Shown: positions 1 to 8,893 of the stretch, piece after piece | Layout of the letters: every line of letters begins with the position of its first letter | Position numbering within the stretch: the first letter of the stretch is position 1 | Source of the DNA: Legionella steigerwaltii | GTDB taxonomy: Bacteria; Pseudomonadota; Gammaproteobacteria; Legionellales; Legionellaceae | Reading direction: 5' to 3' | Assembly: GCF_001468065.1 (NCBI RefSeq) | Contig: NZ_LNYZ01000029.1 | Location: 1 to 64,000 of the forward strand | DNA: 64,000 nucleotides | Position numbers and translations under genes: made by a program | The notes under the pieces: generated by a model | Databases searched by the model: none | What the model was told of the DNA's origin: nothing | What the model saw: only the letters and a program-made list of their open reading frames with translations

Positions 1-279
1 TCACCCAGGCTACAAATAAGGCGATGCAATGTAGCCTGGGTGCAGCGCAGCGGAACCCGGGTTAAGGGAGCATGATTTTTTTTCTGAACCCCGGGTTACG
101 GCTTCGCCTTCACCCAGGCTACAAATAAGGCGATGTAATGTAGCCTGGGTGCAGCGCAACGGAACCCGGGTTAAGGGAGCATGATTTTTTTTCTGAACCC
201 CGGGTTACGGCTTCGCCTTCACCCAGGCTACAAATAAGGCGATGTAATGTAGCCTGGGTGCAGCGTAGCGGAACCCGGG
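1..279. repeat. Tandem REP array, 109-bp period
   Basis: The same block starts at 1, 110 and 219, giving about 2.5 copies with very few differences. Each block holds two inverted REP hairpins (CCTGGGT ... ACCCGGG) separated by a T-rich spacer. The array ends directly at the stop codon of the RayT transposase gene and runs off the left edge of the window, so its full length is unknown. Confidence 0.95.
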
Positions 280-280
280 T

Positions 281-808
281 TTACACTACATCACCAAAAT
301 TTCCTTCAAAAGCTGTCCCGCCCCAATTTGGATCAACAATTCCTTGACGAATAAATTGATGAATACTCGAATATGGCCATTCCTTAGGTGACTCTACTAA
401 CCCATGTTTTACTGGATTAAAATGAATGTATTCAACATGCCTTTGATAGTCTAATTCGTCCCGTATTCGATGCTCCCAAAATCTTCTTTGCCATAAGTTA
501 TATTCACCCCGTTGATTGGGTTGTAGTGGTAATCCAGATTTTATTAAGGATCGAGTAAAATGAGCTTTTATTAAAAGCCAACGCCGGGAATAATCAAAAT
601 CATTATTGGGTAATTGCCAAATCACATGAAGATGTTCCGGCAATATAGCAAAAGCATTCATATCAAAATAAGCATTTTTACGAACTGATCTAAATGCATT
701 ACCTAAATTTTTGATGTACATGGTAAGTAAATTGGAGTGTCGGTCGCGTAAGGTTAGAGTAAAAAAATACATACCACCGGCAGTAAGATCACGTCGATAA
801 TGAACCAT
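281..808 (-). CDS. rayT: REP-associated tyrosine transposase (RayT, Y1_Tnp family)
   Basis: This 175-residue protein belongs to the IS200-like Y1 transposase superfamily. It shows the HUH metal-binding motif (HLHVIW, about residues 59-64). It also shows the family C-terminal block with WQRRFWEHRIRD and YIHFNPVKHGLV, which carries the candidate catalytic tyrosine. Enzymes of this class nick and rejoin single-stranded REP hairpins. REP repeats lie on both sides (1-279 and 912-988), as in known REPtrons, which supports this gene acting on the window's REP family. The length is normal and no frameshift is seen. The link to this REP sequence is inference from proximity. Confidence 0.93.
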   Translation of the reverse strand: MVHYRRDLTAGGMYFFTLTLRDRHSNLLTMYIKNLGNAFRSVRKNAYFDMNAFAILPEHLHVIWQLPNNDFDYSRRWLLIKAHFTRSLIKSGLPLQPNQRGEYNLWQRRFWEHRIRDELDYQRHVEYIHFNPVKHGLVESPKEWPYSSIHQFIRQGIVDPNWGGTAFEGNFGDVV

Positions 809-911
809 ATTATTGTAGAGGTTGGATTTCCTATGCCCAGAATATCAAAGGGTTAGAAAAATGAGAAGTAAATAATTTCCAAATTTTTTACATTCCGCTT
901 TTGAGAATCCA

Positions 912-988
912 CTCCCGGGTTACGGCTTCGCCTTCACCCAGGCTACAAGTATATATGTAGCCTGGGTGGAGTGCAGCGGAACCCGGGA
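912..988. repeat. REP inverted pair
   Basis: Two REP hairpins face each other around a short AT spacer (CTCCCGGG ... CCCGGGAG at the ends). It lies between the 5' end of rayT and the small secreted gene at 1004-1312, and so forms the second flank of the transposase. Confidence 0.93.
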
Positions 989-1003
989 GTTGTGGCGTTT
1001 TAA

Positions 1004-1312
1004 TTAATGCGTTTGCATTTCCCCTAAATGGAAGGGGTAATCATGGCGGCAACGAGCATATGCGGCGCCAATCTTAGCGGGGTTGGGATAAAATGCATAA
1101 TGGGTCGCTTTATACGCACAGCAGGGAACAGCGCTGACAAAACAGCCTCTTTTCGCGTTCCAGCGGTAATGACCATCTTCCGCAAGCTGCAGCGTTCTGC
1201 CATCAAAACAGACATAACGCGGTTGTGAAGGAATCTCACCAATGACGCAACCTTGAGCATGTACACAATTTATTAATGCAAATAATAGTCCAGTTAGTAT
1301 GATTTTCACCAC
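1004..1312 (-). CDS. Small cysteine-rich secreted protein, unknown function
   Basis: The 102-residue protein starts with a typical signal peptide (MVKIILTGLLFALINCVHA, cleavage probably before QG). The mature part is about 83 residues with six cysteines, including a CC pair, which suggests a disulfide-bonded periplasmic or secreted protein. I do not recognise a family. Two other reading frames are open across the same stretch, but only this one has a signal peptide and a sensible start. It stands alone between REP repeats and the large effector candidate. Confidence 0.55.
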   Translation of the reverse strand: MVKIILTGLLFALINCVHAQGCVIGEIPSQPRYVCFDGRTLQLAEDGHYRWNAKRGCFVSAVPCCAYKATHYAFYPNPAKIGAAYARCRHDYPFHLGEMQTH

Positions 1313-1399
1313 TTAATCCTTTAATCTTGCTATAATAATGTTATAACGTTAGTCCATCTTACCGCCTTTATTCAAGCAAGATGTGCTGAAGTAATTAAA

Positions 1400-1432
1400 T
1401 TTAAGGTTATTTTAATAAAATAAGTTTAAAAT
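1400..1432 (+). promoter_or_regulatory. PmrA-like box and -10 for the 1337-residue gene
   Basis: TTTAAG (1400-1405), five bases, then TTTAAT (1411-1416) gives the 11-bp direct-repeat layout of a PmrA box (YTTAAK-N5-YTTAAK). Ten bases later comes TAAAAT (1427-1432), a plausible -10, 32 bases before the ATG. The 10-nt spacing is the same as at the helicase promoters near 41400. Regulation by PmrA is inferred. Confidence 0.5.
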
Positions 1433-1463
1433 AAATACATAATGGTTTGCGGAGTGTGAAATT

Positions 1464-4400
1464 ATGGCTGTTAAGAATCAAGAATTTTTAGATGCGTTAA
1501 AGAAAACGGAACAGCTAAGAACTGTTCACCCGCCAAAAAATAGAGATGATGCATTAGATGCCATATTGGCAGCTAATCCAGATGAGCAAATTTCTTTTGA
1601 AAGTGCCGTTAGGACTCATAATGGATTTTGGACCTCATTTGATGGAAATGTCACCAATCTGGTTGCAGCAGCTTCCTGGGGAACTGGTGACTGGTTAAAT
1701 ATGGCTGCAGCCCCATCTTTTAAAACCATGAAGCAAGTAGCCGCCGAGCAACGCGTCAAATTTAGCTTAGAAAATGCTGATTCCGACACTTTAATTGGTA
1801 TTTTAACAACTGATTTCACAGACAATGGAAAATTACTTAGAGACTACTTAGAATCAAAATCACCTACTTTGAGATTTAATTTAAATGGGATACGTGGGTG
1901 GACCCCAACCGCCAATGAAGACATCCTGACTAAAGATTCCTTAACTAGAATTAAAACAGAAGCAGCAAACAAGCTATTACTTAAATTGATGGCCACACCT
2001 AGACTGAACGATCCTAAATTATTTGATGCTTTAATTACTGCACACGCAAACAGGGATATAGGAGGTATTAAAACAGCCGCAAAAGCGCTTGCTACTGCGG
2101 GTGGGATCCCCCTAGCACAACAAGATAAGTTTGCTGATAGTTTGGCATTAGAGTTATCTACAGAAATAATTGATAAAGCTAAAGCTCAGCGAAAAGTTTT
2201 GAATGATAATGCAAACGCTCTATTACTTGAACTTGTTAGCAAACCTGAACTAAAAAATCTTCAATTATTTAAAGACCTAAAAGAAGCATATGCGAGTAAT
2301 GATCCCGTAAAACTACAAAGAACTGCAAAAGCAATTGTTACTGAACTGCAATTTAATCTCCAAGCAAAGGGACTGACTCCCGATACTTTTGCTAATGCTT
2401 TGACTATAGATGGCGGAGGTGCTGCAGTAGATACAAAAGCTAAGGAACGAGAAAAAGCCCTACTTGATGAAAAGGCCATAGCTGAGTTTGAGAGACAACT
2501 GCAAGTATTTGAAAGTAATGCTAAAGCCCCAGTGCTTTTAGCATTAAAAGATATGCTCAAAAAAGGGCCAGAAGATTTTTTTACTGACTTAGCTGCTAAT
2601 ATGCCTGAGGACCCTTCGAACAAATATAAGGACAGAATGGGAGGTTTAACTAGAGAACAAAAAGAGGCACTGGGAAAGAAGCATCAACAAAGATTATGTG
2701 AAAAATATCTGAAAGCAAAGATATCAGGTGAAGATATAAGGCTTGATAGTGTAAACCTAGCCAACGCATTGAAAGCAACAGATAAGGATCTGCTAAAAAC
2801 TAGCGTAGATCTCATAATTATAGATCCTGATGATAAGACTATTACCGGTAAGGCTTTAACCGAGGGCAACGTAGCCGCAATTAAAGTCGAGTTAACGAAA
2901 AATATAATTGGAAAAATAGGTAGGACTGCAGTGGCGGCGGCACCTGGTCCTGATCCTTCTATTGTTAATCTAAAAGCATTACAAAACTCGGCTTCTACTT
3001 CAAATGTTGCAAGTTTCCGAAAAACGCTCGCAGAAAAGTTCGCAGTTCCAGGAGTTACATTTGATTTTCTTAAGAAAGACGACTTACCTGCATTAACAAA
3101 GGCAGTTAATGAGCAGGCAGAGGCCTTAAACCGAAAAGGTCGTGAAAAAGATTTTAAAGATGGGGTTAAAGAATTTGCAAAAGCTCGCCTAGGCGAAAAT
3201 GCTCATAAACAATTAGTTGAAATATTTAAAAAATTACCCGATGCAAAGCAAAATGAGCTACTTAAAAAGAAAGCACCCCCCGCCACTGGAATGGATATAG
3301 ACCGTCAAAAGGTTGATCTGCTAATGAGTTTACAAACTGAGGCAGAGCTTAAGTCTCATTTGGAAACTACAGATTCTAAAGGTGACCCGCTGAACTTTGA
3401 TTTATTACTTGCTGAAAATGAACGAGCTGCTTTGCTTAGGCAAATTCGTAATCCTGAAGTAGCTAAAGTTTTGGCAGGCCGTGATGATGCTCTTACCCAA
3501 GATAAGATTGATCAAATAAATACAGCTTTATTAAATCGAAGACATAATCCAGGAACATTTGATATAACAACTGCTGGAAATTATAAGTTCCTTATTGATG
3601 ACATTGCTACTGCCCTTGGTAAAAGGAATGATGATCCATTTTATCAAGCTTTTAATCTACAAGCTCACAACAATAATACGCCAGTTGATGCTGCTCTTAC
3701 ATCAATATCTGCCAAGATTCAAGGTACACATGTGAATAACCAGCCTTTATTTGCTGCTCTTGCAGATGCTACTCCTTGGACGAAGAATGGTGGTGGTCTT
3801 TCCCCCACACAGAAAAAATTTGTGGAAATTCTGGCTAGAGTAGAAGGCACACATACTCTTACTACACGGGCAGATGGAACGACCTATACCATGAGTACCA
3901 GTGTCGTGGACACTCCCCTCCATAACAACATGGTGGGTATCAAGCAGATTTATCAAGCATTTTATAAAAGCACTAATGTTCATGGTTTTCTTGATACATT
4001 AATTCCAAACGCATCGACTGATCCTGCTAAGACAATGAAAGAGCAGTTGAGTAGAGAGTTTACGCCCGAGGTATTCAGAGAATTAAAAGCTTTTAGAATT
4101 GAAGCTCATTTTGATACTAATGAAAACATGCTTGAGACTATAGAAGGAATCAATAAAGACTTAAAGGCACTGAAAAAAACTACGTCGACGATTGAAAAAC
4201 ATAAAGGATATTTAAAAGAGCTTAATGATGAGCTTTCATCACTCCCTATTTTGTATAACGCTGCAAATGAAGCAAATGCAAAGCATAAAGCTCAGGAAAT
4301 GATAGGGAAATATAGCAAACTGGCAAAGGAATCTGCTACGATCATAGAGCATTTAGAGAATGCCAAACTTGATCTTAAAGTGCGTATTGAAAAGACGCCT

Positions 4401-5477
4401 ATACCTGCTGACGATGGTACTGAAGCTCGTAAAAAAGTAATAGCAGAAATAACAAAGCTACATGAAGCGTTAAATGAAGAAATAGAAAATATTGATGAAC
4501 AGTTGGAGTTTTATAAAGGACTGAAACAACAAATAAACGGAGAAGATGGCGCCTTAAGAAGTATTGAAAAGCTTATGAAGCGTCAGGCAACTGTTGTGTC
4601 GCAGTCAGATACTATTGTTTACTCGGAAATTACCAAAGGTCAGGAAAAAACAGTACCAATTCCAGACAATCCTGGAGCAAGTGTCGGCATGACGGGATTG
4701 ACTACTAATGTTGATGATGATACCCCGAGATTTAAACTACTCGACGTACCCAAAGAAGGTAAAGTACTTGGTGTTGATATAGTCCATGTCAAAGAAAATC
4801 CAGATGGAACTACTGGAACAGAGTCTAAAGCACGGGTAACCATTGATTATCATCCTATAACTGCTTCTAACCCAAAATTAGTAGGCAAGGAAGTAAAAGG
4901 TGATAGGGCTTTAACGGTAAGTTTAGCTGTTCCCGCTACAGATAGTAACTATTTAGCAGAACAATGTATGATTACAGCTAAAAAGTTGTTACAAGACTGG
5001 GATGGGAAGAGTAAAATTCTATTAAATGGTAAGAGTGGGGCGGCGTCGGAGAAACACTTAAAATATTTATGGACGGCAGTCAATCTTCTGGGTGAGTACC
5101 ACGACCCTAAAGTTACTAAAAATGATATTGCATATAGTAAAAAGAATACTTGTGCTTGGAGGCATTATAAGGATCCGCAAACAGATTGGAAAGGAAGTTA
5201 TACGGCTGATTCTGTTTATAATAAAGTATTCAAAGGTACAGCCAGCGGGCTTGTTGATGCGCAAATAGCTGAGTTTAAAGCTTTGGTTGATACCAAGAAA
5301 AAAGAAAAACTGGAGAAAGCTGCAGAAAAAGGCACGCAACACTACAGAAGTAAAATGACTGAAGGTAGACCGGTGGATATTGAAACAACTGCGACGAAGA
5401 ATATAGCCGTACAAGGATCGCAGGAGTCTCGTTCTCGTGCTCCTTCTCTTGGTGGTGGTGGAGATGGCAACGACTAA
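1464..5477 (+). CDS. Large helical/coiled-coil protein, candidate Dot/Icm effector
   Basis: A 1337-residue protein that I cannot assign to a family. It has no signal peptide or membrane segments and is rich in Lys, Glu, Ala and Leu. Residues about 169-231 and 251-313 are an internal repeat: NKLLLKLMATPRL against NALLLELVSKPEL, each followed by an LFxxL helix and a TAKA-type helix. Strong coiled coil is likely at about 880-1040. The last 200 residues look globular, and the tail ends in a Ser/Arg/Gly-rich segment (GGGGDGND). Size, soluble helical build and the PmrA-like box upstream suggest a Dot/Icm substrate. That is inference, and no catalytic motif was seen. murI follows after 17 bases. Confidence 0.6.
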   Translation: MAVKNQEFLDALKKTEQLRTVHPPKNRDDALDAILAANPDEQISFESAVRTHNGFWTSFDGNVTNLVAAASWGTGDWLNMAAAPSFKTMKQVAAEQRVKFSLENADSDTLIGILTTDFTDNGKLLRDYLESKSPTLRFNLNGIRGWTPTANEDILTKDSLTRIKTEAANKLLLKLMATPRLNDPKLFDALITAHANRDIGGIKTAAKALATAGGIPLAQQDKFADSLALELSTEIIDKAKAQRKVLNDNANALLLELVSKPELKNLQLFKDLKEAYASNDPVKLQRTAKAIVTELQFNLQAKGLTPDTFANALTIDGGGAAVDTKAKEREKALLDEKAIAEFERQLQVFESNAKAPVLLALKDMLKKGPEDFFTDLAANMPEDPSNKYKDRMGGLTREQKEALGKKHQQRLCEKYLKAKISGEDIRLDSVNLANALKATDKDLLKTSVDLIIIDPDDKTITGKALTEGNVAAIKVELTKNIIGKIGRTAVAAAPGPDPSIVNLKALQNSASTSNVASFRKTLAEKFAVPGVTFDFLKKDDLPALTKAVNEQAEALNRKGREKDFKDGVKEFAKARLGENAHKQLVEIFKKLPDAKQNELLKKKAPPATGMDIDRQKVDLLMSLQTEAELKSHLETTDSKGDPLNFDLLLAENERAALLRQIRNPEVAKVLAGRDDALTQDKIDQINTALLNRRHNPGTFDITTAGNYKFLIDDIATALGKRNDDPFYQAFNLQAHNNNTPVDAALTSISAKIQGTHVNNQPLFAALADATPWTKNGGGLSPTQKKFVEILARVEGTHTLTTRADGTTYTMSTSVVDTPLHNNMVGIKQIYQAFYKSTNVHGFLDTLIPNASTDPAKTMKEQLSREFTPEVFRELKAFRIEAHFDTNENMLETIEGINKDLKALKKTTSTIEKHKGYLKELNDELSSLPILYNAANEANAKHKAQEMIGKYSKLAKESATIIEHLENAKLDLKVRIEKTPIPADDGTEARKKVIAEITKLHEALNEEIENIDEQLEFYKGLKQQINGEDGALRSIEKLMKRQATVVSQSDTIVYSEITKGQEKTVPIPDNPGASVGMTGLTTNVDDDTPRFKLLDVPKEGKVLGVDIVHVKENPDGTTGTESKARVTIDYHPITASNPKLVGKEVKGDRALTVSLAVPATDSNYLAEQCMITAKKLLQDWDGKSKILLNGKSGAASEKHLKYLWTAVNLLGEYHDPKVTKNDIAYSKKNTCAWRHYKDPQTDWKGSYTADSVYNKVFKGTASGLVDAQIAEFKALVDTKKKEKLEKAAEKGTQHYRSKMTEGRPVDIETTATKNIAVQGSQESRSRAPSLGGGGDGND

Positions 5478-5494
5478 TAACAAAGGGGATATAA

Positions 5495-6310
5495 TTGAAT
5501 TCAAACCAACTGGCGATTGGTGTATTTGACTCAGGGATGGGCGGTCTAACGGTTTTGCGTGCATTGCGAGAGGGATTGCCGCAAGAATCGTTTATCTATT
5601 TAGGGGATACGGCTCGGCTTCCTTACGGTACTAAAAGCCCGGATACTGTAAAACAATATGCAATGCAAATGGCAAAATTGCTGGTAGAGCGGCGGATTAA
5701 GGCTTTAGTCATCGCTTGTAATACCGCAACTACTGCCGCATTGCCGTATTTGCAGGAAATGCTCCCCGACATGCCCGTACTTGGTGTGGTTGCCCCTGGA
5801 GCTGCAGCAGCTGTTGCGGCAACTGAAAACAAACATATTATTGTTTTGGCGACTGAAACAACCATTGCATCAAATGCATACCAGAAGCTGATTATCCAAA
5901 AACTACCCCAGGCAGTCATTAATACCCGTGCGTGCAGTGTTTTGGTTGCTTTAGCAGAAGAAGGTATGGTGAACAATCAAGTGGCGCGTGAAGCGTTAAA
6001 ACATTATCTGGATGGGTTTACTAACGAGGATACTGTTTTGTTGGGATGTACTCATTTCCCAGTGTTTAAGTCTTTGTTAACCAGTTTATTACCTCAAGGG
6101 GTCACTATAGTGGATTCAGCACATGCAACGTCGCTTGCATTGTATCAGTTGCTTGAAAAGCAGGATTTGCTGAATGATGCTCCTTCCTTGAGTAGAAAAG
6201 TAACTTATTTAGTAACCGACTCCATTAAGCGCTTCCAGATTATAGGCGAGATATTTTTGGGTGAGCAGTTGGCATTGGATGATATTGAGCTGGTGGATGT
6301 TAAGTCTTAA
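5495..6310 (+). CDS. murI: Glutamate racemase
   Basis: MurI interconverts L- and D-glutamate in the cytoplasm to supply D-Glu for peptidoglycan. The protein is 271 residues, normal for the family. It shows the N-terminal FDSGMGGLTV motif and both catalytic cysteine motifs, ACNTATTAA (about residue 74) and GCTHFP (about residue 186). The start is TTG at 5495, preceded by an AAAGGGG ribosome-binding site; a conserved N-terminus (IGVFDSG) follows at once. It lies 17 bp after the large orphan gene and may be partly read from it. A REP pair separates it from the convergent gpsA. Confidence 0.96.
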   Translation: MNSNQLAIGVFDSGMGGLTVLRALREGLPQESFIYLGDTARLPYGTKSPDTVKQYAMQMAKLLVERRIKALVIACNTATTAALPYLQEMLPDMPVLGVVAPGAAAAVAATENKHIIVLATETTIASNAYQKLIIQKLPQAVINTRACSVLVALAEEGMVNNQVAREALKHYLDGFTNEDTVLLGCTHFPVFKSLLTSLLPQGVTIVDSAHATSLALYQLLEKQDLLNDAPSLSRKVTYLVTDSIKRFQIIGEIFLGEQLALDDIELVDVKS

Positions 6311-6375
6311 TCATTTATGTAACTCTGAAGAGCTGATGCTTGTTCGAGATTTATATAACCAATCATGCTCCCATA

Positions 6376-6456
6376 CCCCGGGTTTCGCTGCGCTGCACCC
6401 AGGCTACTTTATGTGGTATCGTGTAGCCTGGGTGAAGGCGTAGCCGTAACCCGGGG
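6376..6456. repeat. REP inverted pair between convergent genes
   Basis: Two REP units in inverted orientation (CCCCGGGTTTCGC ... GTAACCCGGGG) fill the gap between the 3' ends of murI and gpsA. The long stem could end transcription from both sides. Confidence 0.93.
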
Positions 6457-6461
6457 TGGGG

Positions 6462-7451
6462 TTACTCTTCCTTAGGTGGGCGGCTCATCAGATTTTGCAC
6501 TACCTGTTTTGCATTAATTTTGCCTTGTAACAGCGCATTAATTTGCTCACATATAGGCATTTCTACTTGATATTGCTGGGCGATGAAGCAAACTTGTGAT
6601 GCGTTATATTTCCCTTCTACAACTTGGCCAATTTGTTTTTCAGCGTCGGTGATACTAATGTTTTGTCCTAAAAGTAAACCAAAGCGACGATTGCGTGATT
6701 GATCATCCGTGCAGGTCAATACTAAATCACCAACACCCGCTAAACCAAGAAACGTCTCTGCGCGTGCTCCCAAAGCAAGGCCCAGGCGCTCCATTTCTGC
6801 CAAGCCGCGTGTTATTAATGCCGCTTTGGCATTCGCACCATAGCCTAAACCATCACTGATTCCACAGCCAATAGCTAAGACATTTTTTATCGCACCACAA
6901 ATTTGAACCCCGATCAGATCGTCACTCAGATAAACGCGCAGATTGTGGTGATGAAGTAATTCGCGAATGTTTTTTTGATATTTAGGATCATTGGAAGCTA
7001 AAGTCACGGCAGTAGGTAAAAAATGAGCTACTTCTTTGGCAAACGATGGACCCGAAATAATTGCTCGAGGAAAAGCAGAACCAAAAGTTTGGCTTACTAA
7101 ATTACTTAATAATTGATGGCTTTGTGGATCGATGCCTTTAGTCAGCCAGGCTAAGCCTTGGGGTGGTTTTTTTATTTTTGCAATGACTTCGGCAAATGCA
7201 TGAGAGGGAACCGCAATAATGACGTAGTTGGCTTCACTAATACATTGATCAAAATCAGCGGAGGGTTCCAAAGTATTAGGAAAATCGATATCTGGTAAAT
7301 AGCGCGGGTTTGCTTTTTTTTCCCTCATAAGCGCTACGTGTTGTGGGTCATGCCCCCACAATAAAATACGATGCCCCTCTTGGGCGAGGTGAATTGCAAC
7401 TGCAGTGCCCCAAGAGCCGGCACCTAATATAGCAATAGTTTTTTTGTTCAT
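6462..7451 (-). CDS. gpsA: Glycerol-3-phosphate dehydrogenase [NAD(P)+]
   Basis: GpsA reduces dihydroxyacetone phosphate to sn-glycerol-3-phosphate, the backbone of phospholipids. The 329-residue protein has the N-terminal Rossmann motif GAGSWGTA. It also has the conserved ISGPSFAKEV block, the catalytic-lysine region CGAIKNVLAIGCG and the GLGDLVLTCT-type segment. It is the last gene of a yibN-grxC-secB-gpsA cluster that is also found in E. coli. The 100-bp gap to secB holds a REP pair, which may lower or separate its expression from the genes upstream. Confidence 0.97.
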   Translation of the reverse strand: MNKKTIAILGAGSWGTAVAIHLAQEGHRILLWGHDPQHVALMREKKANPRYLPDIDFPNTLEPSADFDQCISEANYVIIAVPSHAFAEVIAKIKKPPQGLAWLTKGIDPQSHQLLSNLVSQTFGSAFPRAIISGPSFAKEVAHFLPTAVTLASNDPKYQKNIRELLHHHNLRVYLSDDLIGVQICGAIKNVLAIGCGISDGLGYGANAKAALITRGLAEMERLGLALGARAETFLGLAGVGDLVLTCTDDQSRNRRFGLLLGQNISITDAEKQIGQVVEGKYNASQVCFIAQQYQVEMPICEQINALLQGKINAKQVVQNLMSRPPKEE

Positions 7452-7477
7452 TTTATGTTCTTAAACAAGAATTAGCT

Positions 7478-7535
7478 GTAGCCTGGGTGAAGGCGAAGCC
7501 GTAACCCGGGTTTCGCTGCGCTGCACCCAGGCTAC
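7478..7535. repeat. REP inverted pair inside the secB-gpsA gap
   Basis: Two REP units share the central CCCGGGTTTCGC, giving a compact element with GTAGCCTGGGTG and CACCCAGGCTAC at its ends. It lies between secB and gpsA, which are transcribed in the same direction. It could therefore act as an RNA-stabilising hairpin at the secB 3' end or as a partial terminator. Confidence 0.92.
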
Positions 7536-7551
7536 ATGGTGTTAGATTTCC

Positions 7552-8022
7552 TTAAGCTTGACCTTCTTTTTGTTTTTCTGCAAGTTGTTGCATGTATAAA
7601 GCGTCAAAATTAATAGGTGCCAGTACCAGTTGTGGGAAACTGCCACGAATTACTTGTGACGTAATGGCTTCACGAGCATAAGGGAATAAAATATTGGGGC
7701 AGAAACTGTTTAATAAATGATCCAGTTGATTCGCTGGAGCGCCTTGAATGGTAAAAATACCTGCTTGTTTGACTTCAACAAGAAACGCAGTTGTTTTCTT
7801 ATTGCTTACTGTTGCAGTAACGGTTAATACAACTTCAAAAACACCTTCTTCAAGTTTTGTATTGGCGGTATTGAGTTCAAGATTCAGTTCAGGTTCCCAT
7901 TGTTGTTGAAATACAGCAGGTGTATTAGGCGTTTCAAAAGATAAATCTTTAGTATAAATTCTTTGAATCATGAATTGTGTTTCATTTTGATTTTGTTGTG
8001 CCTGATTTGTTTGTTCGTTCAT
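7552..8022 (-). CDS. secB: Protein-export chaperone SecB
   Basis: SecB is a cytoplasmic tetrameric chaperone that holds precursor proteins unfolded and hands them to SecA. The 156-residue product has the family core: [17 protein letters not shown], the NLELN strand, and the C-terminal [11 protein letters not shown] and [15 protein letters not shown] segments. The acidic, Gln-rich N-terminus is usual. It lies 7 bp after grxC in the conserved yibN-grxC-secB cluster, so co-transcription is likely. Confidence 0.97.
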   Translation of the reverse strand: MNEQTNQAQQNQNETQFMIQRIYTKDLSFETPNTPAVFQQQWEPELNLELNTANTKLEEGVFEVVLTVTATVSNKKTTAFLVEVKQAGIFTIQGAPANQLDHLLNSFCPNILFPYAREAITSQVIRGSFPQLVLAPINFDALYMQQLAEKQKEGQA

Positions 8023-8029
8023 GATATTG

Positions 8030-8284
8030 CTATCCTCTTAGTAATTTATCGAGTTCTCCCTGGGCATCCAGGGCATATAAATCATCGCAGCCACCAACAT
8101 GTTGGCCATTAATGAAGATTTGCGGTACGGTACGTCTACCACTTTTGGTTATCATTTCATCACGTAATTCGGGTTGAATATCAACACGAATCTCTGTAAA
8201 TGAAACATGTTTTTGCTGTAATAACTCTTTCGCTCGGATACAGTACGGACAATAAGCGGTACTGTATATAATGACTTCAGCCAT
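8030..8284 (-). CDS. grxC: Glutaredoxin 3
   Basis: GrxC is a small cytoplasmic dithiol glutaredoxin that reduces disulfides with glutathione. The 84 residues contain the CPYC redox centre (about 12-15), the TVPQIFI cis-proline motif and the GGCDDLYAL glutathione-binding end, all at the expected places. It sits 4 bp after the rhodanese-like gene and 7 bp before secB, the same order as in E. coli. Confidence 0.97.
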   Translation of the reverse strand: MAEVIIYSTAYCPYCIRAKELLQQKHVSFTEIRVDIQPELRDEMITKSGRRTVPQIFINGQHVGGCDDLYALDAQGELDKLLRG

Positions 8285-8288
8285 AAAC

Positions 8289-8708
8289 TTATTTTCCTTT
8301 AACTAAGGGTAATTCGGCATTTTGCCAAGCAGCGATCCCACCACCGAGTACATGGGGTTGGAAACCTTGAGCACGAATTTTGTTGGCAATTGCCTGAGCA
8401 TCAAAAGCACGTGCGGCGATCAGAATAATGGGTTTATTTTTATACTTATTCATTTTCTGTTGTTCAAAATCTTCGCTTTTAGCATGGACTGAATCAATAA
8501 TGTGTCCTTTCGCATAAGCTTCTTTGTCACGCAAATCAATGACTACTGCATTTTCATTATTGATTAAATCAACAGCAGTTTGAGGCGTGAGTTCTTTTGC
8601 TTTCTTTTTCTGGGTAACCAGTTCGTTGATAAATACTAAAAATAAAATCACGATAAAGGCGAGCCATAGCTGCCAATGATGTATTATAAATTGACCTAAG
8701 TGTTCCAT
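8289..8708 (-). CDS. yibN: Membrane-anchored rhodanese-like protein (YibN type), lacking catalytic cysteine
   Basis: The 139-residue protein has one N-terminal transmembrane helix (about residues 10-28) followed by a rhodanese fold (VVIDLRDKEAYAKGHI ... VLGGGIAAWQNAELPLVKG). An active rhodanese has a cysteine at the start of its active-site loop. Here the loop reads IAARAFDA, and the protein has no cysteine at all, so sulfurtransferase activity is not expected. I chose ATG 8708, behind AGAGAG, over a GTG 39 bp upstream. Its place first in the grxC-secB-gpsA cluster matches E. coli yibN. Confidence 0.88.
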   Translation of the reverse strand: MEHLGQFIIHHWQLWLAFIVILFLVFINELVTQKKKAKELTPQTAVDLINNENAVVIDLRDKEAYAKGHIIDSVHAKSEDFEQQKMNKYKNKPIILIAARAFDAQAIANKIRAQGFQPHVLGGGIAAWQNAELPLVKGK

Positions 8709-8787
8709 GTTCTCTCTTGATATTTTATTAATGTAGCGAATTATCACCAGAATGAGGCTTTAACGCAAGTAAAGGAAGCATTTAAAA

Positions 8788-8876
8788 GTAGCCTGGGTGA
8801 AGCGTAGCGAAACCCGGGATTGAACAGTTCAGTCATATCCATAAACCTGGGTTTCGCTGCGCTTCACCCAGGCTAC
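8788..8876. repeat. REP inverted pair
   Basis: Two inverted REP units around a spacer of about 27 bp, between the start of the yibN gene and the stop of smrB. Both neighbours are on the minus strand. The element could end smrB transcription before the yibN cluster promoter. Confidence 0.93.
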
Positions 8877-8893
8877 ATAAAAATCTACATGAA

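Noticed and set aside
1-279. Possible CRISPR array
   Set aside because: The repeating unit is 109 bp, the spacers are almost identical between copies and the units are inverted REP hairpins. No cas genes are near.
5067-5564. Minus-strand 165-codon frame over the end of the large orphan and the murI start
   Set aside because: It overlaps two well-supported genes and has a composition typical of an antisense shadow.
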